64,000 nucleotides of DNA from Actinomycetes bacterium (GCA_023426345.1 JAFAAX010000155.1:27629-91628); one strand, 5' to 3'. Counted from the stretch's first letter, positions 41,755-51,160 are shown. Numbers and translations are program-made. Notes: a model not told the origin generated them from the sequence alone.

Positions 41755-43194
41755 GTGGTCATCGCACCTGCACGTCCCTCGTTCCTCGACATCGGCCCGC
41801 TGGCCGCGCCGCGCCTGCCGTCGCTCCTCCCCCTGGCCGACCCGGTGGAGCCGTCCGCCTCGACGACCCAGCTGGTGATCGCCGCGGTCATCGCGATCGC
41901 CGTCATCGTCGTGCTCATCGTCTGGGTGAAGATGCATCCGTTCTTCGCCCTCATGCTCGGCTCGGCGGTGATGGCGGTGGCCGCCAACATGGGCGTCGAG
42001 AACTCCTTCAGCGCCTTCACGAAGGGGCTCGGCGACACGCTGTCCGGCGTCGGCGTCCTCATCGCCCTGGGCGCCGTGATCGGCCGGTTCCTCACGCAGT
42101 CGGGGGCCGCCGACGAGATCGTCGACACGATCGTCGGCGCCACCCCCGCCAAGAGGCTCCCCTGGGCGATGGCCGCGGCCGCCTTCATCATCGGCATCCC
42201 GCTGTTCTTCGAGGTCGGCGTCGTCCTGCTCATCCCGATCGTCATGATGGTCGCCAAGCACGCCAAGCAGCCCGTCATCCGCGTCGGCATTCCGGCGCTG
42301 GCCGGCCTGTCGGCGCTGCACGGGCTGGTGCCGCCCCACCCCGGCCCGCTCATCGCCATCGACGCCCTGGGCGCGAGCATCGGGCAGACACTCGGATTCG
42401 GCCTGATCGTCGCCATTCCGACCGTCATCATCGCCGGTCCCGTCCTGGCCCGCCCCATGGCGAAGTGGGTGCCCATCCAGGCGCCCGAGACATTCACCGC
42501 CTCCGGCACCGGGGCCGAGGGCGCGAGACGCCCCTCCTTCGGGGTGGCTCTGTCCGTCGTCCTCATGCCCGTCGTCCTCATGCTCCTGCGCACCCTGGTG
42601 GAGACCACCGGCAGCGACGACGCCGCATGGGGCAAGGCCCTCTACTGGATCGGCACCCCGCTGCAGGCCCTCCTCATCACCGCGCTGTACGCCATGGTCG
42701 TCCTCGGCCTGTCACTGGGGATGGGGCTGAAGAAGGTCGGCGACCTCACGGGCTCGGCGTTCGGACCGGTCGCCGGCATCCTGCTCATCGTCGGCGCCGG
42801 CGGCGGCTTCAAGGAGACCCTCATCGAGTCCGGCGTCGGCGGCGTCATCGGGCAGGGCATCGCCTCCTCCGGCATCCCGATCCTCCTGGCCGGATGGCTG
42901 GTCGCCGTCCTCATCCGCGTCGCCACCGGCTCGGCCACCGTCGCCACCGTCACCGCGTCGGGGATCATGGCCCCGCTGGCGGCGGGCCTGCCCGCCGGCG
43001 AGGTCGCCCTGCTGGTCCTGGCGGTCGGAGCGGGGTCCGTCTTCCTCTCCCACGTCAACGACGCCGGCTTCTGGCTGGTCAAGGAGTACTTCGGCATGAC
43101 CGTGGGTCAGACCTTCAAGACGTGGTCGCTCATGGAGTGCGCCGTCAGCGTCGTCGGGCTGGCCGGCGTCATGCTCCTCGGGATCTTCGTCTGA
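41755..43194 (+). CDS. Gluconate permease (GntP family)
   Basis: This 479-residue transporter has about twelve to fourteen hydrophobic segments and the GntP signature LHGLVPPHPGPLIAIDALGA. ILLIVGAGGGFKETLIESGVG and ATGSATVATVTASGIMAPLA, also typical, follow. It imports gluconate or a related sugar acid with protons. GTG at 41755 is chosen because GGAGG lies eight bases upstream; ATG at 41740 is in frame but that GGAGG would then be inside the gene. It is followed after 30 bases by gluconokinase. Confidence 0.92.
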   Translation: MVIAPARPSFLDIGPLAAPRLPSLLPLADPVEPSASTTQLVIAAVIAIAVIVVLIVWVKMHPFFALMLGSAVMAVAANMGVENSFSAFTKGLGDTLSGVGVLIALGAVIGRFLTQSGAADEIVDTIVGATPAKRLPWAMAAAAFIIGIPLFFEVGVVLLIPIVMMVAKHAKQPVIRVGIPALAGLSALHGLVPPHPGPLIAIDALGASIGQTLGFGLIVAIPTVIIAGPVLARPMAKWVPIQAPETFTASGTGAEGARRPSFGVALSVVLMPVVLMLLRTLVETTGSDDAAWGKALYWIGTPLQALLITALYAMVVLGLSLGMGLKKVGDLTGSAFGPVAGILLIVGAGGGFKETLIESGVGGVIGQGIASSGIPILLAGWLVAVLIRVATGSATVATVTASGIMAPLAAGLPAGEVALLVLAVGAGSVFLSHVNDAGFWLVKEYFGMTVGQTFKTWSLMECAVSVVGLAGVMLLGIFV

Positions 43195-43224
43195 CCCCGC
43201 CACCCCCACCCAGGAGCACACACC

Positions 43225-44733
43225 GTGAACGAGCAGATCACCGCCAAGTCCGTCAAGCCCGAGGAGGCGCTCGCCCCTCTGGTGCTCGCCGTGGACATCG
43301 GGTCCACGTCCACGCGCGCCGCCGTGTACGACGCGCTGGCGCGACCCGTGAAGACGCGCACCGCGAAGGCGGACCACGTGTTCCGGGAGGGAGCGGACGG
43401 GACCTCGGAGATCGACGCGGATCAGGTGGCCGCCGAGGTCGCCGACGTCATCACCGCCGCCACCCGCGGGCTGGAACGCGGGGCCGTCGCGGCTGTCGCC
43501 ATGGACACGTTCGCGTCCTCGTTGATCTGCGTGGGCGCGTCGGGGCAGGCGCTCACGCCGTGCGTGACATACGCCGACGCCCGCTCAGCGGAGGACCTGG
43601 CCGCCCTGCGCGCCCGGCTGGACGAGTCCGCCATCCACCAGGCGACGGGCACCCGCCTCCACACCAGCTATCACGCGCCGCGGATGCTGTGGCTGGCGCG
43701 CACGCGCCCTGACATCTTCGCGCGGACGGAACGGTTCGTGTCCCTGGGCGAGTACGTCTTCACGCGGCTGGCGGGCGTCGACGCCGCCGCGACGTCGACG
43801 ATGGCCTGGACCGGCATGCTCAACCGGACCACGTGCGACCTCGACGAGGGACTGCTCGAGGCCACCGGCACGCGCCGCGAGCAGTACTCCTCGATCGTCG
43901 ACCCCGCCCAGCCCTCGGTCGGCGACGCCGTGTCCCCCGAGGCGGCCGCCCGGTGGCCCGCCCTGGACGGCGCCGCCTGGTTCCCGGCGATCCCCGACGG
44001 CTACGCCTCGAACGTGGGTGTGGGCGCCACGTCCGCCGAGACGGTCGCCCTGTCCGCGGCGACGTCGGGCGCGATGCGCGTCATCGTGCCCGGGACGCCG
44101 TCCGAGCTGCCGTCGGGGCTGTGGGCCTACCGGGTCTCCCAGGGCGAGTCCATCGTCGGGGGAGCCCTCAACGACGTCGGCCGTGTGATGACCTGGCTCG
44201 AGCAGACGATGGCCCCCGTCGACGCGCGCCTCCTCGACGTCGCTCTGCGCGGCAACCCCGTGCCCGGCACGCCGCTGGTGCTCCCGTTCCTCACCGGCGA
44301 ACGCGCCACCGGCTGGGCCGGCGGGGCACGCGCGGTCATCACCGGCGTGTCGGCGGCGACCGGCGCGTTGGAGATGTGGCGCGGCGCGGCCGAGGGGCTG
44401 GCGGTGTCATACGCCCGGATCTTCGAGCAGCTCCGCGCCATCGATCCCGGCATCCGCCGGATCCTGGCATCCGGGGGCGTCACCCATCACTACGGCGCCG
44501 TGCTGGATGTCGTCACGCAGGCCCTCGGCTTCCCGATGGACATCGTCGACATGAAGCGGATGACGATGCGCGGCACCGCGATGATGGCGCTGTCCGTCAT
44601 CGATCCGGGCGGCGCCTGCGCCGAACCCGCCCGCGAGCCCACGGCCGACCCCGATCCCGCGCAGCGCGCCTACTACGACGACCTGCGCTCACGGTTCGAG
44701 GAGACGTATCGCGCGGTCATCGTCGGGTCATGA
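43225..44733 (+). CDS. gntK: Gluconokinase (FGGY family)
   Basis: This 502-residue FGGY kinase has ASKHA fold motifs AVDIGSTSTRAAVYDA (phosphate-1) and AMDTFASSLICV. PFLTGERATGWAGGARAVITG and ILASGGVTHHYGAVLDVVTQALG (adenosine motif) follow, characteristic of gluconokinases of Gram-positive bacteria. It phosphorylates gluconate to 6-phosphogluconate, the substrate of the divergent gnd. GTG at 43225 is preceded by CAGGAG. The 3' end is followed by joined S-type and DEG palindromes. Confidence 0.9.
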   Translation: MNEQITAKSVKPEEALAPLVLAVDIGSTSTRAAVYDALARPVKTRTAKADHVFREGADGTSEIDADQVAAEVADVITAATRGLERGAVAAVAMDTFASSLICVGASGQALTPCVTYADARSAEDLAALRARLDESAIHQATGTRLHTSYHAPRMLWLARTRPDIFARTERFVSLGEYVFTRLAGVDAAATSTMAWTGMLNRTTCDLDEGLLEATGTRREQYSSIVDPAQPSVGDAVSPEAAARWPALDGAAWFPAIPDGYASNVGVGATSAETVALSAATSGAMRVIVPGTPSELPSGLWAYRVSQGESIVGGALNDVGRVMTWLEQTMAPVDARLLDVALRGNPVPGTPLVLPFLTGERATGWAGGARAVITGVSAATGALEMWRGAAEGLAVSYARIFEQLRAIDPGIRRILASGGVTHHYGAVLDVVTQALGFPMDIVDMKRMTMRGTAMMALSVIDPGGACAEPAREPTADPDPAQRAYYDDLRSRFEETYRAVIVGS

Positions 44734-44763
44734 CCGCCGGGACTGATTGCGGGCGGGCTTCGA

Positions 44764-44813
44764 GGAAATCAGAGGCGTCAGTCCTCCGCCCATGCCGTGA
44801 CGCCTCTGATTCC
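44764..44813. repeat. S-type palindromic repeat, copy 2
   Basis: GGAAATCAGAGGCGTCA (44764-44780) pairs with TGACGCCTCTGATTCC (44798-44813), one unpaired A. CGTGTCGACCTGCCCC then leads directly into a DEG repeat, the same order as at 17.3 kb. Located between the convergent gluconokinase and CCA genes. Confidence 0.8.
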
Positions 44814-44830
44814 GCGTGTCGACCTGCCCC

Positions 44831-44910
44831 CTCGACGAGGGCGACCCCCTCGCGGGACGTCGTGGTCCGCGAGGGGGCGCCCCGGCGCAGCCGGGGCCGT
44901 CCTCGTCAAT
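44831..44910. repeat. DEG palindromic repeat, complete copy between convergent genes
   Basis: CTCGACGAGGGCGACCCCCT opens and GGGGCCGTCCTCGTCAAT closes it, with inner stems GCGAGGGGGCGCC and CCCCGGCGCAGCCGGGG. The TGA stop of the CCA gene (44908-44906) is inside the right arm (GATTGACGAGG). Confidence 0.85.
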
Positions 44911-46534
44911 CAGGATCCGCAGAGGAACGCGACTCTTGCTCACGCGTCGAGCGGGCCCGCGTCTTGCGGGCCTTCTTCTCCTCGGCGGCCGCCTGCCACT
45001 TCTGCTGCTGGGCGGCGAGGCGGGCGGCCTCGTCCTGGACCTCGGGCCGCGCCCACCATTCCAGGAGGTCCGCGCGGGCGGCGTCCTCGCCCACGGGTCC
45101 GCGGTCCATGCGGATCTCCATGAGGTGGTCGTGGGCCAACCCGATGACAGGACCGGGGCCCACGCCCAGGACCTCCATGATCTGCGCGCCGTCGAGGTCG
45201 GGGCGGATGGCGTCGAGCTGCTCCTGCTCGCGCAGCTGGGCGATCCGAGCCTCCAGGTCGTCGTAGGCCGCCGCGAGCTGCATCGCCTTCCGGCGGTTGC
45301 GCGTCGTGCAGTCCGCGCGAGTGAGGCGGTGGAGGCGCTCCAACTGGTCGCCGGCGTCCGTGACGTAGCGGCGCACCGCCGAGTCCGTCCACCCGGCCTC
45401 CCCGTACCCGTGGAAACGCAGGTGCAGGCCGACGAGCTTCTGGACGGCGTCGATCGTGCGCGAGTCGAACCGCAGGGCCTTGAGGCGCTTGCGCGTGAGC
45501 TTCGCCCCGACCACGTCGTGGTGGTGGAAGGTGACGGAGCCGTCCTTCTCGAAACGGCGCGTCGCCGGCTTGCCGACATCGTGCATGATCGCCGCGAGCC
45601 GCAGGACGAGGTCGGGGGACGGAACGGGGCCGTCGGGCCCGGTCTCCAGGGCGATCGCCTGGTCGAGCACCGTGAGCGTGTGCTCGTAGACGTCCTTGTG
45701 CCGGCGGTGCTCGTCACGGGTGTCGACCAGGGCCGCGAACTCGGGGAGGACGATCGCGGCGACCCCCGTGTGGACCATGAGCTCCAGGCCGCGGCGCGGA
45801 TGGGCACCGATGAGGAGGCGCTCCAGCTCGGCGCGGATGCGCTCCGCGGAGACGATGGAGAGGCGGTCCGCAAACGCCGCCATCGCCTCCATGACGTCGA
45901 GGTCGACGTCGATCCCCAGCTGCGAGGCGAACCGCGCAGCCCGCATGATCCGCAGCGGGTCGTCGTCGAAGGACTGCTCCGACGAGACAGGGGTGCGCAG
46001 GCGGCCGGCGGCCAGGTCGTCCAGACCGTGGTGGGGGTCGATCAGGGCCATCGCCGGCAGGCGCATCGCCATCGCGTTGACCGTGAAGTCGCGGCGCGTG
46101 AGATCGCCCTCCAGCGTGTCGCCGTAGGTGACCTCCGGCTTGCGCGAGGCCGGGTCGTAGGCGTCGGTGCGGTAGGTCGTGATCTCGACGTCCAGGCCGT
46201 GCCTGTGCCCGCCGATCGTGCCGAACCGACGGCCGATGTCCCACGTGGAGGCGCCCCACTGACGGAGCAGCTCCTCGGTGCGGTCGGGGCGCGCGGACGT
46301 GGCGAGGTCGAAGTCGTGGGGCGTGACGCCCAGGAATGCGTCGCGGACCGGCCCGCCGACCAGCGCGATCTCTTCGCCCGCGTCGTCGAAGACGTGGCCG
46401 AGTCGCGTGATCTCCTCCGGCAGCTCGGCGAACGCCCGGTGGGCGTTGGCCAGCAGGGTGGGAACGTCCACGTCGCCCGGCACAGCCGGACGGACAGCGG
46501 GCGCAGCGGGATCGAGGGGCGCGTTCATGGTCAT
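44906..46534 (-). CDS. cca: CCA tRNA nucleotidyltransferase with HD domain
   Basis: This 542-residue enzyme completes or repairs tRNA 3'-CCA ends. The class II nucleotidyltransferase head has LVGGPVRDAFLG, HDFDLATSARPDRTEE (metal-binding DFD) and RRDFTVNAMAMRLP. DDPLRIMRAARFASQLG follows. An HD phosphohydrolase domain shows IMHDVGKPATRRF and FHHHDVVGAKL. The C-terminus is a Lys/Arg/Gln-rich tail. ATG at 46534 (MTMNAPL) is the likely start; ATG 46528 is also possible. No good ribosome-binding site is visible. In mycobacteria this gene (pcnA) is also oriC-proximal. Confidence 0.93.
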   Translation of the reverse strand: MTMNAPLDPAAPAVRPAVPGDVDVPTLLANAHRAFAELPEEITRLGHVFDDAGEEIALVGGPVRDAFLGVTPHDFDLATSARPDRTEELLRQWGASTWDIGRRFGTIGGHRHGLDVEITTYRTDAYDPASRKPEVTYGDTLEGDLTRRDFTVNAMAMRLPAMALIDPHHGLDDLAAGRLRTPVSSEQSFDDDPLRIMRAARFASQLGIDVDLDVMEAMAAFADRLSIVSAERIRAELERLLIGAHPRRGLELMVHTGVAAIVLPEFAALVDTRDEHRRHKDVYEHTLTVLDQAIALETGPDGPVPSPDLVLRLAAIMHDVGKPATRRFEKDGSVTFHHHDVVGAKLTRKRLKALRFDSRTIDAVQKLVGLHLRFHGYGEAGWTDSAVRRYVTDAGDQLERLHRLTRADCTTRNRRKAMQLAAAYDDLEARIAQLREQEQLDAIRPDLDGAQIMEVLGVGPGPVIGLAHDHLMEIRMDRGPVGEDAARADLLEWWARPEVQDEAARLAAQQQKWQAAAEEKKARKTRARSTREQESRSSADPD

Positions 46535-46711
46535 CGTGACCAAGGGTGCCACGTCGAGGCGGACGCGCGGTACCCGCGCAGGTGTGGGGTTCGCCGGAGC
46601 AGGCGGACGCGGCGGTTGGGCGAACCTCGCGGGAGAGGGGTGGGGCGACACGCCGAAGGTCCGGATGGCGGACATCTCCTCGCGACGTCTCCGGCCACGC
46701 CGACGCGCCGG

Positions 46712-46875
46712 TTGTCCACAGCAGATCCACCGCCCGTCCACCGCGGCGCGACATGCCGACTCGCGGGCGGCGCGTTCCCGGATACCGCCGCCGCGCGCGA
46801 CAATGGTCGTACACGTCCGGTTCTCCGGCCGGCCGCGGCGCCGTCGTCCACAGGCTTCCCGACGCGCCGTCCACA
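46712..46875. promoter_or_regulatory. Second group of DnaA-box-like sites, between cca and nrdH
   Basis: TTGTCCACA is perfect at 46712-46720. TCGTCCACA (46844-46852) and CCGTCCACA (46867-46875) each differ in one or two positions, and GATCCACAG follows. The group lies upstream of the class Ib ribonucleotide reductase genes, where DnaA control is known in other bacteria. Function inferred. Confidence 0.5.
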
Positions 46876-46898
46876 GATCCACAGGCCGACGCGTTCAG

Positions 46899-46946
46899 AC
46901 ACAACCCCTAGTGGTCGATGACGAAGGCTGACACTAGGTGTAGTGT
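46899..46946 (+). promoter_or_regulatory. Tandem NrdR boxes upstream of nrdHIE
   Basis: ACACAACCCCTAGTGG (46899-46914) and ACACTAGGTGTAGTGT (46931-46946) match the outer halves of the NrdR consensus (ACACwA...TwGTGT). They start 32 bases apart, three helical turns, the usual spacing of NrdR pairs. They lie about 110-150 bases upstream of nrdH and should mediate dATP-dependent repression. Confidence 0.8.
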
Positions 46947-47052
46947 TGTCACACAACAAGGGCGGAGCAGTCGCCCGATGAACGACACACCTGTGATTCG
47001 GCGCCAGGGCCCACCCTTTCCCGGATCACCGCCCGGACCGAAGGAGCCTCAC

Positions 47053-47313
47053 ATGACCATCACCGTCTACTCCAAGCCGATGTGCGTGCAATGTGATGCC
47101 ACCTACCGCGCACTGGACAAGCAGGGCCTGGGCTACCAGTCGATCGATGTCACGCAGGATGCCGGGGCGCTGGAGTTCATCAAGAGCCTGGGCTACCAGC
47201 AGGCGCCCGTCGTCATGGCCGGCGATGACCACTGGAGCGGCTACCGCCCCGACCGCATCAAGGCCGCGGCACTGGCCGCCGAGTCCCCCGCGCTGCAGGT
47301 CGCGCAGGCATGA
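47053..47313 (+). CDS. nrdH: Glutaredoxin-like protein NrdH
   Basis: This 86-residue redoxin has the active site MCVQCDATYRAL (CxxC near residue 11) and the C-terminal WSGYRPDRI motif that contacts thioredoxin reductase. It supplies electrons to the class Ib ribonucleotide reductase NrdEF. ATG at 47053 has AAGGAG upstream. It is the first gene after the NrdR boxes. A hairpin in the 213-base gap separates it from nrdI. Confidence 0.95.
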   Translation: MTITVYSKPMCVQCDATYRALDKQGLGYQSIDVTQDAGALEFIKSLGYQQAPVVMAGDDHWSGYRPDRIKAAALAAESPALQVAQA

Positions 47314-47372
47314 GCACCCGAGCCGCCTGAGCCGTCCGGCCGACCCTCGGCACTCTGGCGCTCCGTTCCACC

Positions 47373-47401
47373 CCTCCCGGTCACCCCCGGTGGCCGGGAG
47401 G
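47373..47401 (+). terminator. Hairpin between nrdH and nrdI
   Basis: CCTCCCGGTCACC and GGTGGCCGGGAGG form a 13-pair stem (one G-U) with a three-base loop, no T-tract. A DEG arm (about 47453-47476, GCGGCGCCGCCCTCGTC) lies just downstream. Partial termination could make nrdH more abundant than nrdIE. Confidence 0.55.
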
Positions 47402-47526
47402 ACTGTCACAGGCCCGTCACGGATCCGCTGTCGACCGGGCACGCGGGTCGCGCCGCGCAGCGGCGCCGCCCTCGTCACCCGGGACAGGCGGACCCCACGA
47501 AAGGAAAGGGAGAGGAGCGGACCGAC

Positions 47527-47958
47527 ATGGTGAGCATCGTGTACTTCTCCTCGGCGACGGGGAACACGAAGCGCTTCGTGGACAAGCTCGGGTTCGACGA
47601 CACCCGGCGCATCCCGCTGCACCCCAGCGATCCCTTCCTCCGCGTCGACCGCGACTACGTGCTGATCGTCCCCACCTACGGCGGCGGCAACCGGCACGGT
47701 GCCGTGCCCCGCCAGGTGGTCAAGTTCCTCAACGACCCCGACAACCGCGGTCACTGCCGCGGCGTGATCTCCGGGGGCAACACCAACTTCGGGACGGCAT
47801 ACTGTCTGGCGGGCAACATCATCGCCGCGAAACTGGGCGTCCCCCACATGTACAAGTTCGAGCTCCTCGGCACCCCTGAGGACGTCTCCCGAGTTCACGA
47901 AGGACTGAGCGAATTTTGGTCGACACCCTCACCGACACTCTCACCGACACGGGCGTAG
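47527..47958 (+). CDS. nrdI: NrdI flavodoxin-like protein
   Basis: This 143-residue flavodoxin-fold protein has the phosphate loop [17 protein letters not shown] at its start. [23 protein letters not shown] and [18 protein letters not shown] are classic NrdI stretches. It provides the oxidant that assembles the Mn cofactor of NrdF. ATG at 47527 has GGAGAGGAGC upstream. The last 43 bases overlap the start of nrdE. Confidence 0.95.
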   Translation: MVSIVYFSSATGNTKRFVDKLGFDDTRRIPLHPSDPFLRVDRDYVLIVPTYGGGNRHGAVPRQVVKFLNDPDNRGHCRGVISGGNTNFGTAYCLAGNIIAAKLGVPHMYKFELLGTPEDVSRVHEGLSEFWSTPSPTLSPTRA

Positions 47959-50093
47959 AGACCGCACCCGCCCCGCAGTTGGACTACCACTCGCTGAACG
48001 CGCAGCTCAACCTGTACGACGCGGACGGGCGCATCCAGTTCGACGCCGACCACGAGGCGGCCCGGCAGTACTTCCTCCAGCACGTCAACCAGAACACCGT
48101 CTTCTTCCACGACCTGCGCGAGAAGCTCGACTACCTGGTCCAGGAGGGCTACTACGAGGCCCCCGTCCTCGAGCAGTACGGCTTCGAGGACCTCGCCGCC
48201 CTCTACGAGAGGGCCTACGCCTTCAAGTTCCGTTTCCCCACGTTCCTGGGGGCCTTCAAGTACTACACGTCCTACACGCTCAAGACCTTCGACGGGAAGC
48301 GCTACCTCGAGCGCTTCGAGGACCGCGTCACCATGGTCTCCCTGTATCTGGCGCGCGGCGACGTGGAGCTGGCGGGCCACCTCATCGACGAGATGATGTC
48401 CGGCCGTTTCCAGCCGGCCACCCCCACCTTCCTCAACGCCGGCAAGAAGGCCCGCGGGGAGCTGGTGTCCTGCTTCCTCCTGCGCGTCGAGGACAACATG
48501 GAGTCCATCGCGCGTGGCATCAACTCCGCCCTGCAGCTGTCCAAGCGCGGCGGCGGCGTGGCCCTGTCCCTGACGAACCTGCGCGAGCAGGGGGCCCCCA
48601 TCAAGAAGATCGAGAACCAGTCGTCGGGCGTGGTCCCCGTGATGAAGCTGCTGGAGGACTCGTTCTCCTACGCCAACCAGCTGGGCGCCCGCCAGGGAGC
48701 GGGCGCCGTCTACCTGCACGCCCACCACCCGGACATCCTGCGGTTCCTGGACACGAAGCGCGAGAACGCGGATGAGAAGATCCGCATCAAGACGCTCTCC
48801 CTCGGCGTGGTCATCCCCGACATCACCTTCGAGCTGGCGCGCAACAACGAGGACATGTACCTGTTCAGCCCCTACGACGTCCAGCGCGTCTACGGCGTGC
48901 CGTTCACCGACATCTCGGTGAGCGAGAAGTACCGCGAGATGGTGGACGACCCGCGCATCCACAAGACGAAGATCAACGCCCGGAGGTTCTTCCAGACCCT
49001 GGCCGAGATCCAGTTCGAGTCCGGCTACCCCTACATCGTCTTCGAGGACACCGTGAACCGCGCGAACCCGATCAAGGGACGCATCACGATGAGCAACCTG
49101 TGCTCGGAGATCCTCCAGGTGTCGGAGGCCTCGACGTTCAACGAGGACCTCTCCTACGCCGAGGTCGGCAAGGACATCTCGTGCAACCTGGGGTCGCTCA
49201 ACATCGCGAAGACGATGGACTCCCCGGACTTCTCGCGCACCATCGAGACGGCCATCCGCGGGCTGACCGCCGTGTCCGACCTCTCCGACATCGAGGCCGT
49301 GCCGTCCATCGCGCGCGGCAATGCGATGAGCCACGCGATCGGGTTGGGCCAGATGAACCTCCACGGCTACCTCGCGCGCGAGCACGTGTACTACGGCTCC
49401 CCGGAGGCCCTGGACTTCGTCAACATGTACTTCATGACGGTGGCGTTCGAGGCCATCACGGCGTCGTGCCGGATCGCCCGCGAGCGCGGGGAGCGCTTCG
49501 CCGGCTTCGAGGACTCGACGTACGCGACCGGCGCGTTCTTCACCCGGTACACCGATGCGGCGCCCGGGACCTGGGAGCCGCAGACCGACGCCTGCCGCGC
49601 CCTGCTGGAGAAGTCGTCGATCCGCGTGCCCACCGCCGACGACTGGCGCGCCCTGGCCGCCGACGTCGCGCAGTACGGGATGTACAACCAGAACCTCCAG
49701 GCCGTCCCGCCCACGGGGTCGATCAGCTACATCAACAACTCGACGTCGTCGATCCACCCGATCGTCTCCAAGATCGAGATCCGCAAGGAGGGCAAGATCG
49801 GGCGCGTCTACTACCCGGCGCCCTACATGACGAACGACAACCTCGAGTACTACCAGGACGCCTACGAGATCGGCCCCGAGAAGATCATCGACACCTACGC
49901 CGTGGCCACGCGCCACGTCGATCAGGGCCTGTCGCTCACGCTCTTCTACCCGGACACCGTCACCACGCGCGACCTCAACAAGTCCTACATCTCCGCCTGG
50001 CGCAAGGGCATCAAGACGCTCTACTACGTCCGCCTGCGCCAGATGGCCCTGGAGGGCACCGAGGTCGAGGGCTGCGTGTCCTGCATGCTGTGA
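47916..50093 (+). CDS. nrdE: Class Ib ribonucleoside-diphosphate reductase alpha subunit
   Basis: This 725-residue catalytic subunit has [24 protein letters not shown] (active-site Cys), [24 protein letters not shown] and [19 protein letters not shown], shown in parts. The C-terminal electron-relay cysteines are CVSCML. It reduces ribonucleotides with NrdF. TTG at 47916 gives MVDTLTDTL; no ATG fits before the conserved start ([14 protein letters not shown]). nrdF, which usually follows, is absent; a DEG repeat and a membrane-protein gene come next. Confidence 0.96.
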   Translation: MVDTLTDTLTDTGVETAPAPQLDYHSLNAQLNLYDADGRIQFDADHEAARQYFLQHVNQNTVFFHDLREKLDYLVQEGYYEAPVLEQYGFEDLAALYERAYAFKFRFPTFLGAFKYYTSYTLKTFDGKRYLERFEDRVTMVSLYLARGDVELAGHLIDEMMSGRFQPATPTFLNAGKKARGELVSCFLLRVEDNMESIARGINSALQLSKRGGGVALSLTNLREQGAPIKKIENQSSGVVPVMKLLEDSFSYANQLGARQGAGAVYLHAHHPDILRFLDTKRENADEKIRIKTLSLGVVIPDITFELARNNEDMYLFSPYDVQRVYGVPFTDISVSEKYREMVDDPRIHKTKINARRFFQTLAEIQFESGYPYIVFEDTVNRANPIKGRITMSNLCSEILQVSEASTFNEDLSYAEVGKDISCNLGSLNIAKTMDSPDFSRTIETAIRGLTAVSDLSDIEAVPSIARGNAMSHAIGLGQMNLHGYLAREHVYYGSPEALDFVNMYFMTVAFEAITASCRIARERGERFAGFEDSTYATGAFFTRYTDAAPGTWEPQTDACRALLEKSSIRVPTADDWRALAADVAQYGMYNQNLQAVPPTGSISYINNSTSSIHPIVSKIEIRKEGKIGRVYYPAPYMTNDNLEYYQDAYEIGPEKIIDTYAVATRHVDQGLSLTLFYPDTVTTRDLNKSYISAWRKGIKTLYYVRLRQMALEGTEVEGCVSCML

Positions 50094-50140
50094 GCCCCGC
50101 TCCTCCTCGCGGCCGAGGCCGGTTTCGGTCTCCTCTCCCC

Positions 50141-50175
50141 CATTGACGAGGGCGGCCGCGGCTCCGCCGCGGCGT
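50141..50175. repeat. DEG repeat, left arm after nrdE
   Basis: CATTGACGAGGGCGGCCGCG continues into an inner stem CCGCGGC-TCC-GCCGCGG. No matching right arm is seen before the next gene. It may terminate the nrd operon. Confidence 0.7.
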
Positions 50176-50267
50176 GCGCTGGCCGAGCCGCATCATGGGA
50201 AGCAAAGCGGCTGCCGTCGGGGTGTGGGACGATGTCGGTGATCTCCCCGACCGACAAGGAACCCGAC

Positions 50268-50921
50268 ATGTCGAACCCGTACGCGTCCCCCGATCCGGAG
50301 CAGTCCGGCCAGAATGCCGCCGCCGACGCCTGGTCGTCGACGCCCGGCGCCCCCTCCGGACCGTACGGACCCGCCTCCGACGGACAGTCCTCCGTGCCGG
50401 CCTCCTCCTGGACGGCGCAGCCCGGACAGTCCTCCCCGCAGCCGTTCTACGGGCAGGCCGCCGAGCAGCAGGCCCAGCAGGCGGCCGGCGCGTGGTCCGC
50501 GCAACAGCCCGGCGCCGACCAGCAGAGCGGTTACGGCCAGGCGCCCTATGGCCAGGCGCCGTACGGCCAGGGCCAGCCCGGCGCCTACCCGGGCGCCCCC
50601 TATCAGCAGGCGCCCTACGGATACGGGCCCGCCTCGGCGTACGTCGACGTCAACCAGCTGCGGTCGAACTCGACGATCGTCCTGGTGCTGGGCATCATCA
50701 GCTTCGTCGTCGGCAGCCTCCTCACCGCGATCCCGGCCTGGATCTGGGGCAACTCCTTGATGCGCCAGGCCCGCGACGCCGGACTGCCCGACTCCGTGGT
50801 GTCCAACGCGAAGATCGGCCGGATCCTGGGCATGGTCTACTGCGGCATCGCCGCGGCGTTCCTGGTGCTCGTCATCATCTTCGTCATCATCGGAATCGCC
50901 GTCGGCAGCTCCGGGTACTGA
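50268..50921 (+). CDS. Pro/Gln-rich membrane protein (DUF4190-like)
   Basis: This 217-residue protein has about 135 residues of low-complexity Pro/Gln/Ala/Tyr (YGQAPYGQ-type repeats). Two membrane helices follow (TIVLVLGIISFVVGSLLTAI and ILGMVYCGIAAAFLVLVIIF), with a charged loop between them (MRQARDAGLPDSVVSNAKIGR), as in DUF4190 proteins. ATG at 50268 has AAGGA upstream; the open frame begins earlier at 50232. The function is unknown. It stands alone between nrdE and the ABC-class ATPase. Confidence 0.75.
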   Translation: MSNPYASPDPEQSGQNAAADAWSSTPGAPSGPYGPASDGQSSVPASSWTAQPGQSSPQPFYGQAAEQQAQQAAGAWSAQQPGADQQSGYGQAPYGQAPYGQGQPGAYPGAPYQQAPYGYGPASAYVDVNQLRSNSTIVLVLGIISFVVGSLLTAIPAWIWGNSLMRQARDAGLPDSVVSNAKIGRILGMVYCGIAAAFLVLVIIFVIIGIAVGSSGY

Positions 50922-51007
50922 CGCGGACCGGTCCAGGCTCCCCGCCTGGGTCCGTGCAAGAAGATGGGGTCGCAACGCCCGTCGGCGCGTGGGGGAGGGA
51001 GCACGCC

Positions 51008-51057
51008 GGAATTGGAGGCGTCACGATCCCGGTAGCGTCGTGACGCCTCCAGTTTCC
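51008..51057. repeat. S-type palindromic repeat, copy 3
   Basis: Left arm 51008-51026 (GGAATTGGAGGCGTCACGA) and right arm 51038-51057 (TCGTGACGCCTCCAGTTTCC) pair over about 18 bases around an 11-base loop. It is followed immediately by a fourth, weaker copy. Confidence 0.8.
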
Positions 51058-51070
51058 CCGCGCGGCGCGC

Positions 51071-51120
51071 GATATCCGGGGCGTCACGGGCACAACAGCA
51101 CCGCGACGCCTCTGATTTCG
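51071..51120. repeat. S-type palindromic repeat, copy 4 (degenerate)
   Basis: GGGGCGTC (51078-51085) and GACGCCTC (51105-51112) keep seven of eight pairs, then TGATTTCGCGTGACGACCTGCC as at 17.3 and 44.8 kb (given in two parts: TGATTTCGCGTG, ACGACCTGCC). A DEG arm follows at 51131. Confidence 0.7.
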
Positions 51121-51130
51121 CGTGACGACC

Positions 51131-51160
51131 TGCCGCGAGCGGGGCCGTCCTCGTCGATGA
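51131..51160. repeat. DEG repeat, right arm upstream of the ABC-class ATPase
   Basis: GCGAGCGGGGCCGTCC then TCGTCGATGA form the right arm, joined to the fourth S-type copy by the CGACCTGCC linker. It ends 34 bases before the ATPase start codon. Confidence 0.75.
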
